Part shown: one piece after another, positions 1-6,588 of the stretch
How positions within the stretch are numbered: position 1 is the first letter of the stretch
Layout: each line of letters opens with the position of its first letter
The notes under the pieces: generated by a model
Databases searched by the model: none
What the model saw: only the letters and a program-made list of their open reading frames with translations
Told to the model about the DNA's origin: nothing
Source of the DNA: Actinomycetota bacterium
Lineage (GTDB): Bacteria > Actinomycetota > Aquicultoria > Aquicultorales > Aquicultoraceae
DNA length: 9,738 nt
Reading direction: 5' to 3'
Assembly (NCBI GenBank): GCA_030017355.1
Contig: JASEIR010000081.1
Span: 1-9,738, forward strand
Translations under genes and position numbers: made by a program

Positions 1-1
1 T

Positions 2-835
2 TACTATGGTTCACTGGAGCAGATTGAAGGAACTTTTCTTAAGTTTGTAGAGTTGCTTCCAGCAAACGGCTTCGTGGTGGCGTGCGCTGATAATCCTGCT
101 GTGGTTCGCTTGCAGAAGCGTACAAACAAGAAGTTTGTAATGTACAGTATCGAAGCAGAGGATAGCATCTGCCCGGTAGCTTGCGATTTTACAGCACGCA
201 ATGTAAAGCAGCGCAAGTTTGGCAGCACCTATGAGGCTTATCATAAAGGCCAGTTCGTAGGTACTGTTGAGCTAAATGTACCAGGCTTGCATAACGTATA
301 CAACTCGCTAGCTACGATAGCTTTGTGCTTAAGCCTTGGTTTGGATTTGGATGTTGTTTTAGATGCTTTAAGCCAATTCTCTGGAGTTAAACGGCGGTTC
401 CAGGTAATTGGAGAGGCTTCAAAAGTCACTTTAGTTGATGATTATGCTCATCATCCAACCGAAGTGAAAGCTACGCTAAATGCTGCTCGGGGTGGCGATT
501 GGCAGCGGCTAATATGTATCTTTCAGCCCCATAGGTATTCGAGAACCAAATTTTTAGGCAAAGAATTCGGGTCAGCTTTTGCTGATGCTGATATAGTTGT
601 CTTAACAGATGTTTACGCGGCGGGCGAAGAGCCGATACCTGGCGTGACAGGAAAAGTCATTGTTGACGCTGTCCTTGCGGACAGCCCCAGAAAAAATGTT
701 GTCTATCTCCCAAAAAAGACAGAGATCCCAAAATATCTAGCAAAAACCATCAAAGAAGGTGACTTGGTTTTAACTATGGGTGCGGGTGATATTTGCTCTA
801 TCGCCGAGGATTTTCTCAATATGATAAGTCGGTGA
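2..835 (+). CDS. murC: UDP-N-acetylmuramate--L-alanine ligase MurC, C-terminal part (5' end outside window)
   Basis: MurC is the cytoplasmic ATP-dependent ligase that adds the first amino acid, L-alanine, to UDP-MurNAc. The reading frame is already open at base 2, so the gene starts upstream. About 277 residues are present, roughly the last 60% of a family member of about 455 residues, and the N-terminal UDP-binding fold and ATP P-loop are missing. Visible hallmarks are the N..NSLAT segment of the central domain (near 290-315), then DDYAHHPTE (from 437), FQPHRYSRT (from 527), TDVYAAGEEPIPGVTG (from 605) and the terminal TMGAGDI motif (from 773). All belong to the Mur ligase central and C-terminal domains. 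The DDYAHHPTE and HRYSRT signatures separate MurC from MurD, MurE and MurF. murB follows after 85 bases, consistent with co-transcription. Confidence 0.97.
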   Translation, partial: YYGSLEQIEGTFLKFVELLPANGFVVACADNPAVVRLQKRTNKKFVMYSIEAEDSICPVACDFTARNVKQRKFGSTYEAYHKGQFVGTVELNVPGLHNVYNSLATIALCLSLGLDLDVVLDALSQFSGVKRRFQVIGEASKVTLVDDYAHHPTEVKATLNAARGGDWQRLICIFQPHRYSRTKFLGKEFGSAFADADIVVLTDVYAAGEEPIPGVTGKVIVDAVLADSPRKNVVYLPKKTEIPKYLAKTIKEGDLVLTMGAGDICSIAEDFLNMISR

Positions 836-920
836 AATGAATTCAAAATTTGCCTTTCATACCTCAATTGGTAGATTAGGTTAAAGACCCCGCATATTTC
901 TTGGTCGGAAGGAGCAGAGA

Positions 921-1874
921 TTGAGCAATCGATATATAGCCAGAGCTTTCTCCACCATGCAAAAGTTTTTAAAAGAGAATGTTGTAAGAGACAAAACTCT
1001 TGCCAAGGAAACGACCATGAGAGTTGGCGGGCCAGCTGCAATATTCGCAATCGCAGATTCCCTCGAGCACCTAAAAATTGTCATTGATACCGCTAAAGAC
1101 TGGGGGCTTCCACTTTTTGTCATAGGCAAAGGCTCAAATCTCTTAGTCTCAGATTCAGGATTCCCTGGCGTTGTGCTGCGCCTGGGGCAGGATTTTATGC
1201 AAAGGAAAATAGATAAAAACAAGATTCAGGCAGGAGCGGCAGTTTCTTTGCCGTCTTTAGTTCAGGAGGCGGCAAGACATAGCCTAGCTGGTTTGAGTTT
1301 TGCGGTAGGCATTCCAGGAAGCCTTGGAGGTGCGCTTGCAACAAATGCAGGCGCTCATGAAAGCTGCATTGGCGATATTGTTAAAAATGTGATCATCTAT
1401 ACAAGAAGCTGTGAGCTTAAGGTTTTAACGGGTGATGATTTAAGATTTGAGTATAGAAAAGGTAACTTTGAAGACAGTGATATAGTTGTTGAAGCAACGC
1501 TTAACCTCAAGCCTGGCGATAGCAATGAAATAAAGCGCGAGATGGAAGAGTTTTTTGCAGAAAGAAAAGAAAGTCAGCCGCTTCAGTTTCCAAGCGCTGG
1601 GTGTGTTTTTAAAAATCCAAAAGTTGGAGTTTCTGCGGGGAAGCTAATCGCAGAATCTGGATGTAAGGGCATGAGAATGGGTAATGCGGAGGTATCTGCA
1701 AAACATGCAAATTTTATCGTAAACTGTGGCCATGCAACTGCTTCTGATATATATAATCTTTTAAGAGCCGTCCAAAAGAGGGTTTTTGAACTCCACGGAG
1801 TTATTCTTGAACCAGAGATAAGATTTTTGGGGGAGTTCGATGATGTTCTGCTGCCAGCCCCAGATAGATTATAG
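921..1874 (+). CDS. murB: UDP-N-acetylenolpyruvoylglucosamine reductase MurB
   Basis: MurB is the FAD- and NADPH-dependent enzyme that reduces UDP-GlcNAc-enolpyruvate to UDP-MurNAc in the cytoplasm. The protein has 317 residues, normal for a type II MurB. The FAD-binding domain shows MRVGGPA (33-39), IGKGSNLL (68-75) and the IPGSLGGALATNAGA stretch (131-145). The active site shows FEYRKGNF with Arg179, SAGCVFKNP (225-233) and LEPEIRFLG (296-304) with the conserved Glu299. Cys228 stands where E. coli MurB has the proton-donor Ser229. The start is TTG at 921, because AAGGAG lies six bases ahead (909-914); the in-frame ATG at 957 has no such site. MurB acts before MurC in the pathway although its gene follows murC here. 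Confidence 0.96.
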   Translation: MSNRYIARAFSTMQKFLKENVVRDKTLAKETTMRVGGPAAIFAIADSLEHLKIVIDTAKDWGLPLFVIGKGSNLLVSDSGFPGVVLRLGQDFMQRKIDKNKIQAGAAVSLPSLVQEAARHSLAGLSFAVGIPGSLGGALATNAGAHESCIGDIVKNVIIYTRSCELKVLTGDDLRFEYRKGNFEDSDIVVEATLNLKPGDSNEIKREMEEFFAERKESQPLQFPSAGCVFKNPKVGVSAGKLIAESGCKGMRMGNAEVSAKHANFIVNCGHATASDIYNLLRAVQKRVFELHGVILEPEIRFLGEFDDVLLPAPDRL

Positions 1875-1974
1875 TGAATAGTAGAATTGCAAAATTGCTT
1901 TGCTTGCGGGCTCATGGTGATTTCAAAGAGCAGGTTTAAAGCCTCTGTAATTTAACAGTGCTAGGTGAGAATGA

Positions 1975-2766
1975 TTGATTGATGGAAAAGAAATAGCAAA
2001 ATCCAAAGCAGAAGAGAGGCAGAATAAGCTAAACCGTATTAGGCGCCAGCGCCGTATTAAGCTATTGGTCATTATTGTAATTATCTTGGCCGTTGTGCTT
2101 GGTACTTACAAGCTATACAACTCGGGCCTGTTTAGCATTAATAAGATTGAAGTGTCAGGCAACAAATTTGTTACAACGGCCAAGATAATAGATGCGTGCA
2201 AAATAAACCAAAACTCGAATATTCTTAGTATCTCTACTAGACGCCTTAAAAACAGAATAATGAAAAATCCATGGATAAAAGATGTTACCATCAGGCGCGC
2301 TCTTTTCCATACACTAAAGATAGAGGTGGTTGAAAGAGTTCCAATTGTAATTATTTCTAGCAATGGAAAATTTTATCTAGTTGATGACGAATCTTTTGTG
2401 ATTGCTGAGCGCCAATATGCTGATGACCTTAATATCCCTTCTGTGACTGAACTGCCTGTTAGCGAGATCAAAGTTGGCGAACGGATTATGAATAAATCCT
2501 TGGAAAATGCCATTAAATGCCTTAAGCTGATGAGCCCGTCTCTTAGAAAGTCGATTACTTTGCTGTCAGCAGCTTCAGTTGATAAACTCTCGCTTTATAA
2601 CAAAGACAATATCGAGATATTGTATGGAGCGGCGGAGCAAGCTGAAGAAAAAAATAAACTTCTTGAAGCTATTTTAAAGAAGGAAGGCCGCCAAGTTATT
2701 TTCATTGATGTGCGAAACTATCCCAAATCAAACCCTGTTTTAAGGCGCATAGACTCAGTCCCGTAA
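1975..2766 (+). CDS. ftsQ: Cell division protein FtsQ/DivIB
   Basis: FtsQ is a bitopic membrane protein that scaffolds the divisome with FtsL and FtsB/DivIC. The 263-residue product has a short basic cytoplasmic tail rich in Arg and Lys (18-29), one membrane segment (about 29-47) and an extracellular POTRA domain (about 53-121: FSINKIEVSGN, then NPWIKDVTIRR and VVERVP). The FtsQ beta domain follows (about 122-250), with the FYLVDDE segment at 133-139. Overall sequence similarity in this family is low, but domain order, length and position before ftsZ make the call firm. The start is TTG at 1975 with AGGTGAG at 1963-1969; the ATG at 1971 opens a frame that stops at once. The 100-base gap after murB shows no clear promoter or terminator. 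There is no ftsA between this gene and ftsZ. Confidence 0.92.
   Translation: MIDGKEIAKSKAEERQNKLNRIRRQRRIKLLVIIVIILAVVLGTYKLYNSGLFSINKIEVSGNKFVTTAKIIDACKINQNSNILSISTRRLKNRIMKNPWIKDVTIRRALFHTLKIEVVERVPIVIISSNGKFYLVDDESFVIAERQYADDLNIPSVTELPVSEIKVGERIMNKSLENAIKCLKLMSPSLRKSITLLSAASVDKLSLYNKDNIEILYGAAEQAEEKNKLLEAILKKEGRQVIFIDVRNYPKSNPVLRRIDSVP
2080..2189. repeat. Perfect 17-bp inverted repeat within ftsQ
   Basis: The 17 bases at 2080-2096 (attatcttggccgttgt) are the exact reverse complement of 2173-2189, with 76 bases between the arms. The arms encode part of the membrane segment and part of the POTRA domain, and the reading frame is intact. The enclosed segment holds smaller pairings: gcttg/caagc (2097-2101 with 2109-2113), gcctg/caggc (2126-2130 with 2156-2160) and the 12-bp palindrome aacaaatttgtt (2161-2172). 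In RNA this could fold as a closing stem with three short arms. Whether it has a function is unknown. Confidence 0.8.
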
Positions 2767-2902
2767 GAACAGTCATATGCGCAAAATTGCATCTTTACTT
2801 TTGAATTGCTTGACCCCATAAATTGAGCAATAATTGGGCCTGTCTTTGACCTTGCTCCTGCATCCTAAAAACGCGATGTCATTGGACATGTACTTAGCAG
2901 GA
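2745..2902 (+). other. Run of predicted hairpins at the end of and after ftsQ
   Basis: The stretch from the ftsQ stop (2766) to the ftsZ start (3078) is 311 bases with no credible gene. Its first part folds on paper into successive hairpins. The first has gcgcata+gact (2745-2755) pairing with agtc+tatgcgc (2771-2782), with one bulged A and the ftsQ stop codon in the loop. The second pairs 2805-2813 with 2823-2831 (nine pairs, two G-U). The third has tcctgc (2856-2861) pairing with gcagga (2897-2902) around an inner atgtc/gacat hairpin (2876-2889). The terminator at 2927 follows. It resembles a structured 3' untranslated region or a small RNA, but no known riboswitch or RNA family was recognised. 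The rest of the gap, 2962-3077, holds the ftsZ promoter and ribosome site. Confidence 0.45.
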
Positions 2903-2926
2903 AGACAAATAGTTAGCCGTGAATTT

Positions 2927-2961
2927 AAGCAATCTTTTTTTGAAAGAAGGTTGCTTTTTTT
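2927..2961 (+). terminator. Intrinsic terminator after ftsQ
   Basis: aagcaatcttttt (2927-2939) pairs with gaaagaaggttgctt read in reverse (2944-2956), giving a 13-pair stem with two G-U pairs and the loop ttga (2940-2943). A run of seven T (2955-2961) follows the stem. This should end the murC-murB-ftsQ transcript, about 160 bases after the ftsQ stop. Confidence 0.85.
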
Positions 2962-3001
2962 GCTTGGATAGGGTAAGGTTATTGCCAAGGTTCAGGTTAT
3001 A

Positions 3002-3030
3002 TAGAACTATATCTGTACTAGAGGTATAAT
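3002..3030 (+). promoter_or_regulatory. Probable sigma70-type promoter of ftsZ
   Basis: A perfect -10 hexamer, tataat, lies at 3025-3030. The -35 position at 17-bp spacing (3002-3007, tagaac) is a poor match to TTGACA. A better match, ttgcca at 2982-2987, is too far upstream. The site lies between the upstream terminator and ftsZ and would give a leader of about 40 bases. The location supports the call; the weak -35 suggests an activator or a weak basal promoter. Confidence 0.55.
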
Positions 3031-3077
3031 TTGGAAGCCTAAAGTAGAAGTTGAGGTTTGAGGGGAGGCTATTTGTA

Positions 3078-4133
3078 ATGTTGGATGCTGGCGCCAATTA
3101 CTTAGCGGTGATCAAAGTTGTTGGAGTAGGTGGCGGCGGAACAAATGCGGTAAACAGAATGATTGAAGCAGGCTTAAAGGGAGTTGAATTTATAGCCTGC
3201 AATACAGATGCACAGGCTTTATTGATGTCTGATGCCGATTATAAAGTTCATATTGGCGCAAATCTAACCAAGGGTTTAGGTGCAGGAGCGGACCCCGCAA
3301 TTGGATATCAGGCTGCAGAGGAAAGCCGAGAAGATATAAAAGAAGCCCTTCAAGGTGCAGATATGGTTTTTGTCACAGCAGGAAAGGGTGGCGGAACTGG
3401 GACAGGCGCAGCACCAGTTATAGCGGAAATCGCTAAGGAACTTGGCGCACTCACGGTAGGGGTAGTTACAAGGCCCTTTAGCTTTGAAGGAAGAAAGCGC
3501 GCAATGCAAGCTGATGAAGGTATCATGAAGCTGCGCGAAAAGGTGGACACCTTAATCATTATTCCAAACGATAGATTACTTCATGTTGCAGAGAAGAAGA
3601 CATCAATAATTGAAGCCTTTAAGATGGCAGATGATGTTCTTAGACAGGGTGTTCAAGGAATAACGGACTTGATAACTGTACCTGGTTTAATAAATCTTGA
3701 TTTTGCAGATGTAAGAACAATCATGACGAATGCTGGCTCGGCTCTAATGGGAATTGGTATAGCAAGCGGTGAAAACAGGGCTGTTGAAGCAGCAAAGAGT
3801 GCCATATCAAGCCCATTGCTTGAGGCCTCAATAGAAGGTGCGAAGGGTGTTCTGCTAAATATTTCTGGAGGGTCAGATTTAGGGTTGTTCGAGGTCAATG
3901 AAGCTGCTGAAGTTGTTGCCAATTCAGCACATCCCGACGCTAACATAATTTTTGGCGCGGTTATTGACGATACGTTGGGTGATGAGGTAAGGGTTACGGT
4001 AATTGCTACAGGGTTTGATCTTAGAAAACACGAGACCATTGAATTTGCGCAAAAAAGCGAAGAAGAATCATCAGCAATACCGACGTTTGATACAGAAGAC
4101 CTAGATATCCCAACGTTCTTAAGAAGAAAATGA
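3078..4133 (+). CDS. ftsZ: Cell division protein FtsZ
   Basis: FtsZ is the tubulin-like GTPase that polymerises into the Z ring at midcell. The protein has 351 residues. It shows the N-terminal GTP-binding VVGVGGGGTNAVNRM (14-28), CNTDAQAL (41-48), the tubulin signature GGGTGTG (104-110) and TRPFSFEGRKR (131-141). The T7 loop NLDFADVR (206-213) supplies the catalytic Asp residues to the next subunit. The core ends near VIATGF (308-313). It is followed by a linker of only about 20 residues and the conserved C-terminal peptide DLDIPTFLRRK, the docking site for SepF and other partners. The N-terminus (NYLAVIKVVG) resembles actinobacterial FtsZ. The start is ATG at 3078 because aggggagg (3061-3068) sits just ahead; the TTG at 3051 precedes that site. 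Terminators lie on both sides, so it is probably transcribed alone. Confidence 0.98.
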   Translation: MLDAGANYLAVIKVVGVGGGGTNAVNRMIEAGLKGVEFIACNTDAQALLMSDADYKVHIGANLTKGLGAGADPAIGYQAAEESREDIKEALQGADMVFVTAGKGGGTGTGAAPVIAEIAKELGALTVGVVTRPFSFEGRKRAMQADEGIMKLREKVDTLIIIPNDRLLHVAEKKTSIIEAFKMADDVLRQGVQGITDLITVPGLINLDFADVRTIMTNAGSALMGIGIASGENRAVEAAKSAISSPLLEASIEGAKGVLLNISGGSDLGLFEVNEAAEVVANSAHPDANIIFGAVIDDTLGDEVRVTVIATGFDLRKHETIEFAQKSEEESSAIPTFDTEDLDIPTFLRRK

Positions 4134-4164
4134 TTCTAGAGCATCTGTAGTTTATTTAAATATG

Positions 4165-4196
4165 GCCGCCAGCATTTTGCAGGCGGTTTTGCTTTT
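4165..4196 (+). terminator. Intrinsic terminator after ftsZ
   Basis: gccgcc (4165-4170) pairs with ggcggt (4182-4187) and, across an A/A mismatch, gca (4172-4174) pairs with tgc (4178-4180). T-rich sequence (ttttgcttttt, ending at 4197) follows. The tail ends about 14 bases before the pgeF start codon, so this element both ends ftsZ transcription and limits what reaches pgeF. Confidence 0.85.
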
Positions 4197-4210
4197 TGGG
4201 AAGTAGAAAG

Positions 4211-5047
4211 ATGTTGTCAAGCAAAGGAAAAATAAGTGACTACAGTTTAGAGTTTAAAGTAACAAACGGGCTTAGCTACTATATCTCAAGCCTTCTTTTA
4301 GAGAAGCACGGGATTCTGGTTGTTTTTACCACGAGGCGGGGTGGCGTAAGCGCAGAGCCCTATGCTTCGCTTAATCTGGCATTTCATGTTGGTGATGATA
4401 GAGATTGCGTTCTGAAAAATAGAGAGATTCTGTGCAATACGCTAGGTATTGATTTAAAACGCATGGTCTGTGCAGAGCAAGTGCATGGAGCAAGTGTAGC
4501 CTTGGTTGATGAAAAGGCTGTAGGAAAAGGTGCTTTTTCAATTGATGAATCAATACCTGATACAGATTCATTAGTAACAGGTCAAGAAAATATTCCGTTA
4601 GCGCTTTTTTTCGCGGATTGTGTGCCTGTTATCCTAGTGGAACCAAAGAGGCGCATGATTGCTGTGGTTCATGCCGGCTGGAAGGGCATTTATAAAGATA
4701 TAATCTCGAATACTCTGAAACTAATGTCTTTTGACAAATCGCTGGATAAGAAAAATTTGCTTGCCTTTATTGGCCCTTCAATTGGTGTTTGTTGCTTTAA
4801 AGCCGGAACTGAATTGATAAGAAATTTTTCTGCTCGCTTTAATGGTCAGGATTGGTTGCAGAAAGACCGGATTGATCTAAGGAGTTTAGCAAAAAGGCAG
4901 CTAATCGAGAACTGTGTCCTGCCTAAGAATATTTATGCCTGTGATAACTGCTGTACATCCTGCCGCAAAGACACTTTCTTTTCTTATAGGGCAGAAGGCG
5001 GTAAGACAGGGCGGCAGGCAGCAATGGCGATGATTTGCAGCCAATAA
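4211..5047 (+). CDS. pgeF: Peptidoglycan editing factor PgeF / YlmD-YfiH family purine nucleoside phosphorylase
   Basis: This family (multi-copper polyphenol oxidase or laccase domain, DUF152) has purine nucleoside phosphorylase and adenosine deaminase activity. In E. coli it also removes L-Ser wrongly attached by MurC to UDP-MurNAc. The 278-residue product shows FTTRRGGVS (39-47), ASLNLAFHVGDD (52-63) and EQVHGA (89-94). It also has FFADCVPVIL (133-142) and VVHAGWKG (152-159), FIGPSIGVCCF (186-196) and the end block CTSC...FFSYR..GGKTGRQAA. The presumed Zn ligands are His92, Cys137 and His154. The start is ATG at 4211; a TTG at 4196 lies in the terminator tail and is unlikely. The ribosome site (gggaag, 4198-4203) is weak. 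Firmicutes and Actinobacteria often carry this gene directly after ftsZ. Confidence 0.94.
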   Translation: MLSSKGKISDYSLEFKVTNGLSYYISSLLLEKHGILVVFTTRRGGVSAEPYASLNLAFHVGDDRDCVLKNREILCNTLGIDLKRMVCAEQVHGASVALVDEKAVGKGAFSIDESIPDTDSLVTGQENIPLALFFADCVPVILVEPKRRMIAVVHAGWKGIYKDIISNTLKLMSFDKSLDKKNLLAFIGPSIGVCCFKAGTELIRNFSARFNGQDWLQKDRIDLRSLAKRQLIENCVLPKNIYACDNCCTSCRKDTFFSYRAEGGKTGRQAAMAMICSQ

Positions 5048-5048
5048 A

Positions 5049-5125
5049 GCGCTAAAGAAGGTTTTTTAGTGCAAAGACGAATATTTTTAAATGAAAATAA
5101 AATTTCGTGCCTGATTTATCAGGCA
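5049..5125. repeat. Two inverted repeats between pgeF and phoU
   Basis: The first is gcgctaaa (5049-5056) pairing with tttagtgc (5065-5072), eight pairs with one G-T. The second is tgcctga (5108-5114) pairing with tcaggca (5119-5125), seven perfect pairs around ttta, 40 bases ahead of phoU. Neither is followed by a T-run on either strand, so they are poor intrinsic terminators. The second could be an operator or an mRNA leader hairpin. No convincing -10/-35 pair was found in this gap. Confidence 0.5.
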
Positions 5126-5165
5126 ATTACAGCTTTATGTTGGTGATTGTTTTTAGGGGGCTTGT

Positions 5166-5825
5166 ATGCTAAGAAAAAGCTTTCATGATGAGTTAAAGGA
5201 TCTTGAAAACGATGTCTTGATGATGGGTAGAATTACTAGGCAGGCTGTGGAAAATGCCGTCAAGGTTGTTGTTGATTGCGACATTGAGCTTGCTGATGAA
5301 GTAATTGCAATAGATGATAGAGTAGATAAACTTAACTATGAAATAGAAGAGCATGCAACAGAAATTGTTGCCAGGCAAGCTCCAGTAGCAAAAGACCTTC
5401 GGTTTTGCTGGACTGCTTTGTTTGTTGCTCTTCATCTCGAGCGTATGGCTGATTTGGCAGTAAATATCGCAAAGGGTGTAAAGAGAGCATGCCCTATTGG
5501 AGCGGTTACTCCAATATTGGAGCACTTAAATGAAATGGGTCAGCAAACACTGCTGTTAATAGATGTTTGCCTAAAAGCATTTGAGGAAAAAGATCTGGGA
5601 CTTGCCGGAAAGCTCATCGAAATGGATGATATAGTAGACCGTATGCATAAGAATATGTTCGAGCAACTATCTAGGTATCAGGGCGATCAGTCTATGGATT
5701 GGATAGGGAGCATAGTTTTAGCAAGCAGATATTTAGAGCGAATCGCTGACCATTGCGTTGACATTGCTGAGAGAATTAATTACTTAGTAACAGGTGAAAT
5801 ACCGGACGGTCGACTTTCACGGTAA
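5166..5825 (+). CDS. phoU: Phosphate-signalling regulator PhoU
   Basis: PhoU is a cytoplasmic six-helix protein that couples the PstSCAB phosphate transporter to a PhoR-type sensor kinase and represses phosphate-starvation responses. The 219-residue product has the normal length and the two-fold internal repeat of the family. Each half carries the metal-binding E(D)xxxD-type helix: LERMADLAVNIAK (91-103; Glu92, Asp96) and LERIADHCVDIAE (190-202; Glu191, Asp195). DDRVDKLNYEIE (51-62) and MDDIVDRMHKNMFE (153-166) are the matching partner helices. The ATG at 5166 follows aggggg at 5155-5160. No pst transporter, pho kinase or response-regulator gene is nearby. The gene interrupts the usual pgeF-yggS adjacency and is flanked by gaps of 118 and 69 bases, so it may be controlled separately. 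Confidence 0.95.
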   Translation: MLRKSFHDELKDLENDVLMMGRITRQAVENAVKVVVDCDIELADEVIAIDDRVDKLNYEIEEHATEIVARQAPVAKDLRFCWTALFVALHLERMADLAVNIAKGVKRACPIGAVTPILEHLNEMGQQTLLLIDVCLKAFEEKDLGLAGKLIEMDDIVDRMHKNMFEQLSRYQGDQSMDWIGSIVLASRYLERIADHCVDIAERINYLVTGEIPDGRLSR

Positions 5826-5864
5826 ACTTTCTATCCATGCCATCATTTATATAGCTATGTCTAG

Positions 5865-5880
5865 TATAACTTTGTAAAAT
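5865..5880 (+). promoter_or_regulatory. Possible promoter -10 elements ahead of yggS
   Basis: Two -10-like hexamers, tataac (5865-5870) and taaaat (5875-5880), lie in the AT-rich gap between phoU and yggS. No good -35 is at the right distance. If the second is used, transcription would start only about 8 bases before the yggS ATG, which has no Shine-Dalgarno sequence. Confidence 0.3.
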
Positions 5881-5894
5881 ACATCTAATAAACT

Positions 5895-6575
5895 ATGTCC
5901 ATTTATGAGAACATTCAGTCGGTTAGAAAAAGGATAGAAGGGGCTGCAAAGAGAAGCGGCAGACATCCAGATGAGATTATCTTAGTTGCTGTAACAAAAA
6001 ACCAACCAGTAACGGCAATAAAAGAAGTAATCGAGTCTGGAATAGCCGACTTGGGAGAGAACAGGTCTCAAGAATTATTGCCCAAACATGAGGCAATTGG
6101 AGATGCGGTCAATTGGCATTTTATTGGTCATTTACAAAGAAATAAGGTGAAGTATATCATCCCATTCGTTTACCTGGTACAATCAGTAGATAGCATAGCT
6201 TTAGCTAAAGAGATAGATAAGCGAGCAGGAGCAATAAATAAAGTCCAGAATATTTTGCTTGAGGTAAATGTATCGGGAGAAAAGAGTAAATACGGATTCT
6301 CACCAGATGATCTAGTGAAAGCCGTAAATGAAATGGGTAAGCTTGAGAATATTTCTATCAATGGCTTAATGACAATGGCACCTTTCATAGATAATACTGA
6401 ACTTCTAAGGTCATACTTTGCAAAAATGAAGGAATTATTCGATAATTTATCTAGAGCAAGGCAACCAAACTTAAAGATGCGTTATCTCTCAATGGGGATG
6501 ACGAACGACTTTGAAATAGCGATTGAACAAGGCTCAAATATGGTCAGGATAGGAACTGCCATTTTTAGTCCTTAG
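5895..6575 (+). CDS. yggS: YggS/YlmE family PLP-homeostasis protein
   Basis: This family (YggS, YlmE, PROSC/PLPBP) is a single-domain alanine-racemase-like TIM barrel. It binds pyridoxal 5'-phosphate and helps control free PLP and amino-acid pools, with no clear catalytic activity. The 226-residue product has the PLP-lysine segment LVAVTKNQP (30-38, Lys35), DLGENRSQE (52-60) and WHFIGHLQRNK (74-84). It also has LLEVNVSGEKSKYGF (121-135), GLMTMAP (157-163) and the phosphate-binding end LSMGMTNDFEIAIEQGSNMVRIGTAIF. No Shine-Dalgarno sequence precedes the ATG at 5895, unlike most neighbours. The N-terminus fits the family, so the start is probably right. sepF begins 13 bases after the stop. Confidence 0.95.
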   Translation: MSIYENIQSVRKRIEGAAKRSGRHPDEIILVAVTKNQPVTAIKEVIESGIADLGENRSQELLPKHEAIGDAVNWHFIGHLQRNKVKYIIPFVYLVQSVDSIALAKEIDKRAGAINKVQNILLEVNVSGEKSKYGFSPDDLVKAVNEMGKLENISINGLMTMAPFIDNTELLRSYFAKMKELFDNLSRARQPNLKMRYLSMGMTNDFEIAIEQGSNMVRIGTAIFSP

Positions 6576-6588
6576 GGAGGAGAAATAT

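Noticed and set aside
668..685. A 7-bp GC-rich hairpin (gctgtcc-ttgc-ggacagc) within murC
   Set aside because: No T-run follows it in either direction, and a 7-bp stem in coding DNA is expected by chance in a window of this size.
860..890. A D-arm-like stretch (tcaattggtaga) in the murC-murB gap, suggesting a tRNA
   Set aside because: No acceptor stem, anticodon stem or TTC loop can be drawn around it, and the gap is only 85 bases.
2809..2874. TTGACC boxes at 2810 and 2846 as -35 elements of a promoter
   Set aside because: No -10 at suitable spacing; the nearest AT-rich hexamers are 13 to 15 bases away and poor matches.
3051..3077. A nine-codon upstream TTG extension of FtsZ
   Set aside because: The strong ribosome site at 3061-3068 lies inside the extension and correctly serves the ATG at 3078.
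2773..3097. Two minus-strand open frames in the ftsQ-ftsZ gap
   Set aside because: They run through the terminator hairpin and into the ftsZ start, resemble no known protein and have no ribosome site; they are chance openings.
5049..5072. Hairpin after pgeF as an intrinsic terminator
   Set aside because: The stem is followed by aaagacg, not a T-run; the T-run is in the loop and stem.
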